Source: Verrucomicrobiaceae bacterium (lineage in GTDB: Bacteria > Verrucomicrobiota > Verrucomicrobiia > Verrucomicrobiales > Verrucomicrobiaceae). From it: DNA of 64,000 bases. The notes under the pieces are model-generated. The model was not told the origin of the DNA, ran no database searches, and saw only the letters and a program-made list of their open reading frames with translations. The stretch covers positions 1-64,000 of the forward strand of contig JAEUHM010000046.1 in assembly GCA_016795485.1 (NCBI GenBank). The letters are read 5' to 3'. This document shows positions 22,927 through 30,925 of this stretch, in pieces. The translations under genes were made by a program, and so were the position numbers. Positions within the stretch are counted from its first letter, which is position 1, and each line of letters starts with the position of its first letter.

Positions 22927-24159
22927 TCACACGATGCCCAGCGCTTTTTTCATCTCGAAGCCGGGGAAGATGCTTTTCACGTCGTCGAGGCCGACGCGTT
23001 TGGCGAGCACCTCGCTGAGGAGGGTGCGGTAGTCGGTGGTGATGGCGAGGTCGGCGCCTTCGTCGAGCTGCTCGTTGGCGAGGCCTCGCCATTCGCCGTG
23101 GAGGCGGCCGCCTTTGATGCCCTGGCCGAGGACCATGTGGACGCCGCCGTAGCCGTGGTCGGTGCCTTCGCTTTGATTCGATTTGAGCCGGCGACCAAAC
23201 TCGGTGTGCACGACGATGGTCATGCGCGAATGGAAGCGGCTCATGTCGTTGTAAAACGTGTCCAGCGCGCGGCTGAGCTCGCTGACGAGTTCATTGAATC
23301 GATACTCCTGGCTCTCGTGCGTGTCCCAGCCGTCGTAATCGACGGTGGCGACGCGGAGGCCGGCATCCATTTTTGCGATCTGCGCGAGGTTGCGCAGGCT
23401 TTCGCCGAGGCTGCCGGTGTTTTCGTAGCTAATGCCTTTTTCGGGCGTGTAGTCCTGCACGTTGCCATCGCCATCTCGCGGGAGCTTGCTTTGCAGGGCG
23501 GTGATGGTGTCGAGCGTGAGCTTGCCGGTGCGGTGGATGCTTTCGCGGCCTTCGTAGAGCCGTTTGAGCAGCGCGACCTGCTTTTCATGGCCGTAGGTGA
23601 AGTTTCGCGCCTCATTCATCGACACGGCGACTTTGGAATGCAGCAGCGAGTCCGGCAATTCACCGCCGACAGCCACCGCAGGCAACAAACCACGCGGCGA
23701 GAGCGCCTCGATGGTGCGTGTGAGCCAGCCGCTGGCGATGCTGATGTCTTTTTGATCGGCCACGCCGCGCTCCATCATGTCCTGCGCCTCAAAATGGCTG
23801 CGGGAGCCGTTTTGCAGGCCGCAGGCATGGATCATGGCGAGGTGGCCGCTGTCGTAGAGTTCCTTCAAGGGCGCGGCCTCTTTGTGAAGACGCATGTCGA
23901 TGCCGTTGTAGCCGTTTTTGAGCGAGAGGCCTTCAAACTTGCCCGCATCGGTGACACGCAGCCATTCCGGACGTGCGGCGATGTAGTCTTTGTCATTCGC
24001 AGGACCGAGGAGGTTCAGCCCATCGCATCCGCCTCGCAGGAAAAGCACGACGAGCAAATGATCGCGACTCTGCGCGGCATCGGCCGCATAGCTGAGGCTG
24101 GTGATGCGGCTGGTGGCGAAGGCTGCCAGCGATGAGGTCAGAAAGTGACGGCGCTTCAT
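22927..24159 (-). CDS. DUF1501 family secreted protein
   Basis: This 410-residue protein starts with a Tat-like leader (MKRRHFLTSSLAAFATSRI) and has DUF1501 motifs: VVLFLRGGCDGLNLL, VDYDGWDTHESQEYRF, TIVVHTEFGRRLKSN and GTDHGYGGVHMVLGQG. The family belongs to the alkaline-phosphatase/sulfatase-like fold, and the Asp and His in DGWDTH, EFGR and DHGYG are the likely metal ligands. The upstream part of the frame is only Ser/Thr/Pro-rich shadow sequence, so the ATG at 24159 was chosen. DUF1501 genes nearly always follow a DUF1800 gene, as here at 25 bases distance. The biochemical role is not established. Confidence 0.92.
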   Translation of the reverse strand: MKRRHFLTSSLAAFATSRITSLSYAADAAQSRDHLLVVLFLRGGCDGLNLLGPANDKDYIAARPEWLRVTDAGKFEGLSLKNGYNGIDMRLHKEAAPLKELYDSGHLAMIHACGLQNGSRSHFEAQDMMERGVADQKDISIASGWLTRTIEALSPRGLLPAVAVGGELPDSLLHSKVAVSMNEARNFTYGHEKQVALLKRLYEGRESIHRTGKLTLDTITALQSKLPRDGDGNVQDYTPEKGISYENTGSLGESLRNLAQIAKMDAGLRVATVDYDGWDTHESQEYRFNELVSELSRALDTFYNDMSRFHSRMTIVVHTEFGRRLKSNQSEGTDHGYGGVHMVLGQGIKGGRLHGEWRGLANEQLDEGADLAITTDYRTLLSEVLAKRVGLDDVKSIFPGFEMKKALGIV

Positions 24160-24184
24160 AAGATCATGAGGTGAATTTATTGGG

Positions 24185-25873
24185 TTAGCGAAGCTGATAC
24201 TCCGGCGTGGCGGCGATGAGGGCGACGAGTTCGCCGAGGTGCTCGGCGAGGTCGGATTCATTGAGGTTGATCTCGGCATCGGGCTCGTGGTGGCGTGGCT
24301 GGCCGTCGTCATCGTATTCGCGGAACCATTTCGTGAGTTCTTCGCGGGTGTGAGGTTCAAGAAGGCCGGGTGCGAGGCGGTCGATCCAGTGCTCGGCGAC
24401 TTCCTGCCAGGTCTTTTTGTCGGCGGGTGTGTTGCGGAGGAGGTTCATGCGCACGACTTCGCCATCGAAACCATCGGTGGCGAGGTCACGGGCGAGTTTC
24501 CAACGTTTGAGCAGGCTGTTCGGGCTCTGCCAGTAGTCGGCGGTGTCGGGATGGCCGGTGGGCGGTCCCCACATGAAAAGACGCTGGCCGCACTCGCCGA
24601 GCCGCCAGAGGAAATCGCCCTCCGGTCGCAAATCAGCGCCGGTGGCACGGATGAAGCCGCAGATGAACTCCAGCGGGCGTTTCGTCTTCTGGCCGAAGCC
24701 GTTCGTCATCTCGGGGGAGAGCAAAATCTCGCGCATGACGTGCGCGATCTGGTCCGGCGACTTCGCGTTCTCGGTCCACACCTTGGCGACGCGTTTGACG
24801 AGGTCTTCGTTCGGCTCATCCGCGATGAAGCGACGGCAGAGTTTGCGGCTCAAATAGATCGCTGTGCCGGGATGACTGGCGGCGAGGTCGAGAACGGCCA
24901 GGCCATCGGCCATCGGCGGTTGATTTGCCTCCAACTCGACGCCGAGCACGCGCTTCTGATACGGATCATGCCAGGGCGCGTGGTAGTGGAAGCCGCCGGT
25001 CTCGGGGAAGCGCTTGCCATCGTCGTAATACTCGCCATCGGCGGCCGTCCAGCCGGTGAAGGCCCGCGCGGCCTCATACACGTCCTGGTCGATGAAGCCC
25101 TCCGCTTTGCCTTCGCGCGCGCCGGGCACGTCGCGCCATTTTTTGTGCAGGTGATTTAAATAATGCTCCGCGCCGAGCGTGTGCAGCTCGAAGAGCTCGC
25201 GGGCGTAGTTTTCATTCGCGGGGCTGGCCTTGCTGCTGCGGTTGTTGAGGTAATAGAGCATCGGCAGGCCCTGCGCGACGGCTTGCAGCATCTCGCGGAA
25301 ATTGCCGAGCGCATGCCGCCGGATGACCTCGCGATCATACGCGGGCCAGACGGCGCGGATGGTGTTGTCGGCGTCGATGTTGACGTTGAAGTGGTTGTGC
25401 CAGAAATCGACGAGCAACTCCCGCACCTGCCATTTGGAATAACAGGCGCGGATGATCGTCGCGACCTCGACCTCGAAGGAGCAGCGCTCGATTTCCTGAT
25501 AAGGATACTCTTCCTGCCGCTGGGCGCGGAAAAGCTGCTCCAGCGGCTTGTCGAGCGCGGTGAGGCCGCGTTTTTCCTTCACCTTGAACTTCTGTTTTTC
25601 GGGCTTTTTACCATCAGGAGCCTCCGCGGCCATCATGGCGGGCTTTTCGGCCTTCATCATCATCGCGGGTGCCATCATGCCCTCGTGCTCGTATTCGATT
25701 TCGAGCTTGTGGGAGGCGATGCGTTTCTCGGCGTCATCTTTGGCGGACACGTCCGGCTTGAGCTGCTCCTCCACCCAGGTGCTCCAGCCGATTTTTTCAA
25801 CGCGGGCGATTTCCTCGGCCGTGGGACCAAAGGTAGCGCGATTCAGGGCGATGTAGGTGGCGCTGGGATTCAT
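24185..25873 (-). CDS. DUF1800 family protein with Met-rich insert
   Basis: At 562 residues this has the usual DUF1800 layout: the N-terminal ALNRATFGPTAEEIARV helix, ELLVDFWHNHFNVNID, NYARELFELHTLG, EAARAFTGWT, LSRKLCRRFIADEP and the C-terminal LIAATPEYQLR. An unusual insert near residues 64-100 has seven Met in 16 residues (from MMAPAMMMKA to PAMM) and then Lys/Glu-rich sequence. No signal peptide is obvious, although its partner DUF1501 has one. The function of the pair is unknown. The gene opens the closely spaced run that continues through DUF1501 and DUF1592. Confidence 0.9.
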   Translation of the reverse strand: MNPSATYIALNRATFGPTAEEIARVEKIGWSTWVEEQLKPDVSAKDDAEKRIASHKLEIEYEHEGMMAPAMMMKAEKPAMMAAEAPDGKKPEKQKFKVKEKRGLTALDKPLEQLFRAQRQEEYPYQEIERCSFEVEVATIIRACYSKWQVRELLVDFWHNHFNVNIDADNTIRAVWPAYDREVIRRHALGNFREMLQAVAQGLPMLYYLNNRSSKASPANENYARELFELHTLGAEHYLNHLHKKWRDVPGAREGKAEGFIDQDVYEAARAFTGWTAADGEYYDDGKRFPETGGFHYHAPWHDPYQKRVLGVELEANQPPMADGLAVLDLAASHPGTAIYLSRKLCRRFIADEPNEDLVKRVAKVWTENAKSPDQIAHVMREILLSPEMTNGFGQKTKRPLEFICGFIRATGADLRPEGDFLWRLGECGQRLFMWGPPTGHPDTADYWQSPNSLLKRWKLARDLATDGFDGEVVRMNLLRNTPADKKTWQEVAEHWIDRLAPGLLEPHTREELTKWFREYDDDGQPRHHEPDAEINLNESDLAEHLGELVALIAATPEYQLR

Positions 25874-25885
25874 TGCGGTGAATGA

Positions 25886-26434
25886 TTAACGTGAAGCTAC
25901 ACTCGGCGGCGCTGTAATCTTTTTCCAAGCACGTTCTATTTCCGGAAAGGCCTCATCAGTATCTAAATACCCCTTCACAATCCTACGATGGATGTTGCGT
26001 ACTGAATCAATATCTATCTCCAGATACCAACGCTGGCCCTTGTCAGCCTGAGAATCCGTAAACGCGATGAAGTCGACAGGAGTTGAAGATGTTTCCAAAT
26101 ACTTCGCTGCAGCAACCACGCCAAGAATAACCCAGCGCTTGGCAGCCTCCGACAGTTCCCCCTGCACAGCAGACAAAAATGGTCGTTCAGACCATATAAA
26201 CATCCCCAAGTAACCTCGTTCATCCCGCACAGCATGTGGCCAGGCACGCGTCCGTGTCCCACCAAAAAGAGACATCATTTGTTGAATCCTCCGGGCCAAC
26301 GAGCCTAACACCTGAGTTTCCTCCCGAGAAAGAGGTGCCAAATGGCCGTGCTGGAAGGGAGGATTGGCAGTTGAACCAAAGCATGAGGGCGCGAGCAGAT
26401 AATACATGGCGAGCGAGATTAATGAGTATTTCAT
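25886..26434 (-). CDS. Secreted hypothetical protein
   Basis: A 182-residue protein with a signal peptide (MKYSLISLAMYYLLAPSCFGS). The mature part has short helices (SREETQVLGSLARRIQQMMSLFGG) and a pattern of mixed alpha/beta with WYLEIDIDSVRNIHRRIVKGYLDTDE near the end. No family was recognised. It lies 12 bases ahead of the DUF1800 gene, but its base composition is lower in GC than that of the genes on its left, so it may belong to a different segment of DNA. Confidence 0.65.
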   Translation of the reverse strand: MKYSLISLAMYYLLAPSCFGSTANPPFQHGHLAPLSREETQVLGSLARRIQQMMSLFGGTRTRAWPHAVRDERGYLGMFIWSERPFLSAVQGELSEAAKRWVILGVVAAAKYLETSSTPVDFIAFTDSQADKGQRWYLEIDIDSVRNIHRRIVKGYLDTDEAFPEIERAWKKITAPPSVASR

Positions 26435-26466
26435 TTGCGATGAGGTTTCTGATGATCCTCCGATGG

Positions 26467-26799
26467 TTAGCCACGGAACGAAGCCTTCACGCCCCGCGCG
26501 GCAGACGTGCTGCGTCGAACCTTTCGACCTCTGTCTGCGAGTGCCCGCTTCACCCTGCCTGATGCTTTCAAAAGCGCCTCGTCAAAGGTTTGACCCGAGC
26601 CGCTAATCTCAAGATCTGGGCCTGAAATGGCGAGGAAGATGGAGATGCAAAAAGGAGGACTTGCCTCACGTAAACATTTGACCCTAACACTCGCGTGAGA
26701 AACCCTCTTCATACGCTGGATAGCTTCGAGGATATTGTGAATGCTATTCTCCCATGTGGGGTGGGGATCACAGCCGAACCAATCAAGTTGGATGGTCAT
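26467..26799 (-). CDS. Possible HPF/RaiA-like ribosome-associated protein
   Basis: A 110-residue protein shows a pattern of the ribosome hibernation factor family: an N-terminal strand, a helix (ENSIHNILEAIQRMKRV), SHASVRVKCL, then FLAISGPDLEISGSGQTFDEAL and a helix LKASGRVKRALADRGRK. In HPF/RaiA the corresponding parts are the A-x-V-x-V strand, the G-x-x-(I/L)-x-(A/V) strand and the helix ending in R/K-rich turns. The tail VRRSTSAARGVKASFRG is basic, suiting RNA contact. The match is by eye only, and the protein lies beside unrelated hypothetical genes. Confidence 0.45.
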   Translation of the reverse strand: MTIQLDWFGCDPHPTWENSIHNILEAIQRMKRVSHASVRVKCLREASPPFCISIFLAISGPDLEISGSGQTFDEALLKASGRVKRALADRGRKVRRSTSAARGVKASFRG

Positions 26800-26888
26800 A
26801 AACGTATGTTCAGGTGGACCGATGACTGCTCATCACCCGAACTGGTGCCGATTGAAGTCTACCGGCACCGAGTGCGGGTGAGAAAGCA

Positions 26889-27023
26889 CTAGGAGTTCTC
26901 AGGGTATTCGTTCCAAGTGCTGTAGCAGGGCATGTCTTCTCCCCTAGTGGACTTCACTTCGAAGTTGCTGCACGAGGTTAAGAGCAGACAAGGCATTGCG
27001 ATAGCGATGATGAACGTTTTCAT
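26889..27023 (-). CDS. Small lipoprotein
   Basis: A 44-residue frame starting at the ATG at 27023 has a clear lipoprotein signal (MKTFIIAIAMPCLLLTSC) with the lipobox LLTSC, leaving only 26 mature residues (NFEVKSTRGEDMPCYSTWN). The upstream extension of this frame has no signal features. No good ribosome binding site is visible, so expression is uncertain. Confidence 0.45.
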   Translation of the reverse strand: MKTFIIAIAMPCLLLTSCSNFEVKSTRGEDMPCYSTWNEYPENS

Positions 27024-27241
27024 TTCAGGTTGTATGCGGGTTTGTTGGACCCTCAGCACACTCCCGCGATTGTCGTGAGGGGCAGGCACCCACTGGATGT
27101 GCGGTTTTATTGGAGCCACACATCGCAGCAACTGCTTGCGATGCGTCACAGCTATCCGCCCTGCCATCTGGGAACAATTGGCAAAGATGCGAGCAGACAT
27201 CTCAGCAAACGGCTGAGGCCACTCCATCACCCGGAGTAGAA
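27024..27241. other. Intergenic region, no gene assigned
   Basis: About 220 bases between the small lipoprotein and the end of the response-regulator gene. Open frames here are short and lack features; no strong hairpin was found. Confidence 0.4.
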
Positions 27242-27925
27242 CTAGGCCTGGCCAGCCGCCCAGCGGGTGGCGTGGTGAACAAGTTCTGTGGCATTCCGCA
27301 GGCCCAGTTTGCGCCGGATGTTGAGACGATGAGTATCGACGGTCTTGATGCTGAGATGGAGCTTACGAGCAATCTCATGCGGCTCAACACCGCTGCCTAG
27401 CAGTCGATAGACGTCCAACTCCCGATCCGACAATGCCGCAAGTGATGAGTGAATAGCATGGGTGCCAGCCATGACATCTAGCAGGTGGCTTGCGGTCTGC
27501 TCGCTAACTGCGATTCCACCTGACAAGACTTTGCGAATGGCTGCAATGACCTTCTCAGGCCCTTCCTGCTTCATGATGTAACCACGTCCCCCGCTCCGAA
27601 TGACGCGCTCAGCGTAGAGCCGTTCATCATGCATGGAGATGACCAGCACCTTCACAGAAGGATAGATTGCCCGCAGATCTTTGATTAGATCAAGTCCGCT
27701 CTTGCCGAGAAGGCTCATGTCCATAAGGACCACGTCCGGCATCCTCTTCTCTAGGAAGGCCAACGTAGCAGCACCGTCTTGAGCTTCCCCGCAGACCGAT
27801 AAATCAGGCTCGAGATTCACCAATCCACTGAGTCCCGCGCGGAAGACCGGGTGATCATCGACGATCAATACTGTCTTCTTTGGATCGGTTGAAGATGAAG
27901 ATGGTTGGCTTGATTTCCGTGGCAT
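27242..27925 (-). CDS. NarL/FixJ-family response regulator
   Basis: This 227-residue protein has a receiver domain (VDDHP at residues 23-27, phospho-acceptor Asp in VVLMDMSLLGKSG near residue 66, the Lys in YIMKQEG near 119) and a LuxR-type helix-turn-helix at the C-terminus (ALSDRELDVYRLLGSG, then IKTVDTHRLNIRRKLGL). It should act as a transcription regulator phosphorylated by the histidine kinase encoded 45 bases upstream. The N-terminal Ser-rich stretch is an extension without domain features. Its targets are unknown; the pseudopilin operon directly upstream on the same strand is one candidate. Confidence 0.93.
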   Translation of the reverse strand: MPRKSSQPSSSSTDPKKTVLIVDDHPVFRAGLSGLVNLEPDLSVCGEAQDGAATLAFLEKRMPDVVLMDMSLLGKSGLDLIKDLRAIYPSVKVLVISMHDERLYAERVIRSGGRGYIMKQEGPEKVIAAIRKVLSGGIAVSEQTASHLLDVMAGTHAIHSSLAALSDRELDVYRLLGSGVEPHEIARKLHLSIKTVDTHRLNIRRKLGLRNATELVHHATRWAAGQA

Positions 27926-27970
27926 AGACAGTGAGGTAAGAGGTAGCAGGATAGAGAGGTGGATTGGTTA

Positions 27971-29476
27971 TCAGGCTTTTGTTCGCCCGTGGGTGGGAAA
28001 CGCCTTGTGGTCCTGGCCGAAACGACAAACAACCTCGGCCCCACCGCAGCGGCGATTACCGACTTTAAGATCGGCACCGATCATTTCAGCTCTGTAGCGC
28101 ATGATCCGCATGCCGAGCCCTTCGGAGCCAAGTCCATCCTTCTTAAATCCACACCCATCATCACGCACTGCAAGTGAGCTGCTCGTTAAACTGATTAGCA
28201 CTCTCGTTGCCTTGCCATGCTTCACAGCGTTTGTGACCGCCTCTTGTGCGATGCGATATAAGGGAGTCATGGCGAAATCCTCAAGCTGAACCACTCTGTC
28301 CTTGCAGCTAAACACGCAGTGGATGCCAAACAGTGCCCGCGACTGTTCAGCCAGAAGTTCGAGCGCTTTGGTAAAACCTCCTTGCTCGGGAGCAACTGGA
28401 TGGAGCCCCCTTGCCAAAGTGCGCGTGTGGGCCATAGCTCTCTCTAGCAGGGACTCCAATCGCGCTGCCTCGCTAAGATGAGGTGACTTGTCCGCGCCTA
28501 ACTTCCTCTTCAGCACATCCGCCATCATCCAAGCTCCTGCCAACTGTTGTCCGAGGTCATCATGCAAATCTTGTCCGATGCGGCGTTGCTCCCGCTCACT
28601 GATGTGAAGTATTTCCTCTTCGAGTTGCCTCCGCGCCTCGATTTGGCTCATGAGTTCAGTTGTTCTGAGTCGAACACGTTCCTCCAGCTCGGTGTTAAGT
28701 CTCTTGATCGTCAGCTCTGCTTGTTTACTTGCCGTGATGTCTCTGGAGATCTTGGAGAAGCCCGTGATGCGCCCGCTGGAGTCCAAGAGTGGAGAAATGG
28801 ACAACGAAATGTCGATTACGCTGCCATCCTTCCGTTGCCGCACGGTCTCGTAGTGTTTGATGCGCTTGCCTTGACGAATCAGCCTCCGAAATACAGCCTC
28901 GTCATCAGCGGCTTGCGGTGGCCTAAGAAAGCTTACGGGACGGCCGATAGCCTCTGCTGCTGAGTATTGAAAGATGCGCTGAGCACCGGCATTCCATGTC
29001 TGGATGACGCCATGCAGATCAAGTGTGATGATAGCATCGTCCGAGTTTTCAACGACAGCTCCGAGGTGCTTACGCAATGCCTCCCGAGCCTCTATTTCCG
29101 TAACATCACGCGCGATACCGCCCACCGCATAGGGTCTACCGTTTTTGCGACCGAGAATGATACCACGGTCCGCCAACCAGCGCACTTCACCTGTGGGAGA
29201 TAACACTCGGTAATGCGCCTCGTAAGTCGTCTTATCACCGGTTAGCCACTGACGGAGCGCTCGTTTTACGCCTTTTCGATCATCCGGATGGATGGCATCC
29301 TCCCAGACTCGTGGATTTTTTGTGACCTCAGCCAACTTTCTGCCCCATATCGTTTCAAACGCCGGGCTGACATACGAATAGCGTTTGGGGCCAAGCTCCA
29401 TGAACCAAAGAACGTCACCGATGTTCTCCACCAAAAGACGGAAACGAGCTTCATCGGGTTCGACGACATGCTTCAT
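27971..29476 (-). CDS. PAS-domain sensor histidine kinase (HisKA_3/NarX type)
   Basis: A 501-residue cytoplasmic kinase with no membrane helix. Two PAS domains cover about residues 10-130 (including WFMELGPKRYSYVSPAFETIWG and a PAC part GRPYAVGGIARDVTEIE) and 135-255 (VIQTWNAGAQRIFQYSAAEAIG, GFSKISRDITASKQAE). A coiled coil follows, then the HisKA_3 dimerisation domain with the H-box EREQRRIGQDLHDDLGQQL (His near 304) and an HATPase domain with RIAQEAVTNAVKHGKA and DDGCGF. It forms a pair with the NarL-type regulator downstream. The input signal is probably sensed inside the cell, via the PAS domains. Confidence 0.93.
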   Translation of the reverse strand: MKHVVEPDEARFRLLVENIGDVLWFMELGPKRYSYVSPAFETIWGRKLAEVTKNPRVWEDAIHPDDRKGVKRALRQWLTGDKTTYEAHYRVLSPTGEVRWLADRGIILGRKNGRPYAVGGIARDVTEIEAREALRKHLGAVVENSDDAIITLDLHGVIQTWNAGAQRIFQYSAAEAIGRPVSFLRPPQAADDEAVFRRLIRQGKRIKHYETVRQRKDGSVIDISLSISPLLDSSGRITGFSKISRDITASKQAELTIKRLNTELEERVRLRTTELMSQIEARRQLEEEILHISEREQRRIGQDLHDDLGQQLAGAWMMADVLKRKLGADKSPHLSEAARLESLLERAMAHTRTLARGLHPVAPEQGGFTKALELLAEQSRALFGIHCVFSCKDRVVQLEDFAMTPLYRIAQEAVTNAVKHGKATRVLISLTSSSLAVRDDGCGFKKDGLGSEGLGMRIMRYRAEMIGADLKVGNRRCGGAEVVCRFGQDHKAFPTHGRTKA

Positions 29477-29562
29477 ATGAGAGTGTGGCTAACGTTTGCC
29501 GTATTACGCCGCGAGACAGCAAAACGGGACACAAACTTGCGCGGATGCCCGCACGCAAGCGC

Positions 29563-29982
29563 CTATTGTGGCAGGAACATCCCGGCATAACGGACCGTTT
29601 CTGCCGAGGACTCCATCTTTTTCCCGTCGAGCTTCCAACGAGCAGTAACTTTGACACCGAACATGCCCGAGAGCACTTGGTTATCCTGGTTCTTGAGATT
29701 ATCCAGGCTCTTCACTACCACCGAGTAGGCGATGCCGTTGTCATCTTCTTTGATGTCCTGCTCCATCTCCTGCAACTGCGGCATCTTGCTATATTCATCC
29801 AGCACCGACTCTAATCCCTGCTCGACCGTCCGAAGGACCCTTGCCTGAACGGTGATGTTTCCAACCTCATTGATGGTCTCAACCAATGCGACAGCCGCCG
29901 CTGCAAACAAGGCAAGCGCCATCATCACCTCCAGCAAGCTGAAGCCTTGCACTCGTAGAGAGTTTCGGCACTGAACGTTCAT
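29563..29982 (-). CDS. GspI-like pseudopilin
   Basis: A 139-residue protein with the prepilin motif GFSLLEVMMALALFAAAAVAL; cleavage by the prepilin peptidase should fall after the Gly, leaving Phe as first mature residue and Glu at position +5. The rest is a short globular domain ending in ETVRYAGMFLPQ. Size and position after GspG and GspH suggest GspI. Its start overlaps the GspH-like stop by four bases (ATGA). Confidence 0.8.
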   Translation of the reverse strand: MNVQCRNSLRVQGFSLLEVMMALALFAAAAVALVETINEVGNITVQARVLRTVEQGLESVLDEYSKMPQLQEMEQDIKEDDNGIAYSVVVKSLDNLKNQDNQVLSGMFGVKVTARWKLDGKKMESSAETVRYAGMFLPQ

Positions 29983-30455
29983 CGAGAAAGGATGTTCTGG
30001 CTGGTGATGCTGCCAGTGAGCGGGTGAAACTCCAGTTCAACGATCTGCTGAGGGGACTCGAACCGAAAACGGAGCGGATCACAAAGGCCTGTAGCAAAAA
30101 ATGGCCAGTTCAAACCCTCAGCATCAGTCCAACGACGCCCTTCATTGAACCTTTGATACTTCACTTTCATTCCGTCAGGCAACGAAGAAGAGGAACCGCC
30201 TTCCCCAATCACACCAAAGCCTTTCTTGTCGAAAGCAATCACCACGGTCCGTCCCAGAACTACCGCACCGCGCGATGCCTTTTTGACCATTCCCGCAAGC
30301 TCTTCTGGCGGGCCCTTTAAGCCACCGTCTTCGTCGGAAGTGACGAAAATCGCAACGGCGATACCAACTACCATTGCGATCACGGCGAGCACCATGACGA
30401 TCTCAAGCAGGGTAAAGCCGCTCCTGCGGTTCCGTTTGCCTGCGAGAGAGGTCAT
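29979..30455 (-). CDS. GspH-like pseudopilin
   Basis: A 158-residue protein with the prepilin signal SGFTLLEIVMVLAVIAMVVGIAV and a soluble domain beginning PPEELAGMVKKASRGAVVLGRTVVIAFD, which matches the early part of the GspH/FimT domain. It belongs to the minor pseudopilins that cap or assemble the type II secretion pseudopilus. It lies 12 bases after GspG and overlaps the next gene by four bases. Confidence 0.8.
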   Translation of the reverse strand: MTSLAGKRNRRSGFTLLEIVMVLAVIAMVVGIAVAIFVTSDEDGGLKGPPEELAGMVKKASRGAVVLGRTVVIAFDKKGFGVIGEGGSSSSLPDGMKVKYQRFNEGRRWTDAEGLNWPFFATGLCDPLRFRFESPQQIVELEFHPLTGSITSQNILSR

Positions 30456-30467
30456 AGTCGATCAATG

Positions 30468-30914
30468 CTACTCCCAGTTGCCCACATCATCGGAAGTGCC
30501 TTCCTGCCGATCTGGACCCTTGGAGAATATGTCGTATTGCTTGCCAGAGCGCTTACCAGGATTGCGATACTGGTAAGTTTCACCCCATGGGTCCATGAGG
30601 TTCTCAGCCGTTGTGCCTTGAACCCACGGTTTATTCAGTCCTGAAGGTTTTTTGACCAAAGCTTCAAGGCCTTCACCCTGAGTTGGGAAGCGTGTGGCAA
30701 AAGTTTTGAAGGCAACGACCTTCGTATCGAGGCTCATGCATGTTGTCTTTGCTTTCATCATGTCAGCAGTCTCTCCCGCACCCATGATGCCATTCACGGC
30801 GATACCCACGATGACGGCGATGATAGCAAGGACGAGCATCATCTCCATGAGGGTAAAGCCGTGTCGGCGAGAGGAGCGGATGACCTGTTTGAGGGCGAGC
30901 GTTGTATTTTTCAT
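30468..30914 (-). CDS. gspG: GspG major pseudopilin
   Basis: The 148-residue protein has the prepilin cleavage region HGFTLMEMMLVLAIIAVIVGIAV and the GspG domain with its hallmark segments: FPTQGEGLEALVKKPSG, the NLMDPWGETYQYRNPG turn and the acidic Ca-binding loop DIFSKGPDRQEGTSDDVGNW. This is the major subunit of the type II secretion pseudopilus. The gene follows GspF by 11 bases. Confidence 0.93.
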   Translation of the reverse strand: MKNTTLALKQVIRSSRRHGFTLMEMMLVLAIIAVIVGIAVNGIMGAGETADMMKAKTTCMSLDTKVVAFKTFATRFPTQGEGLEALVKKPSGLNKPWVQGTTAENLMDPWGETYQYRNPGKRSGKQYDIFSKGPDRQEGTSDDVGNWE

Positions 30915-30925
30915 GTTGGTGGTGA

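Noticed and set aside
26695-26892. 65-codon plus-strand frame opposite the HPF-like gene
   Set aside because: No ribosome binding site or family pattern; it largely overlaps a better candidate on the other strand.
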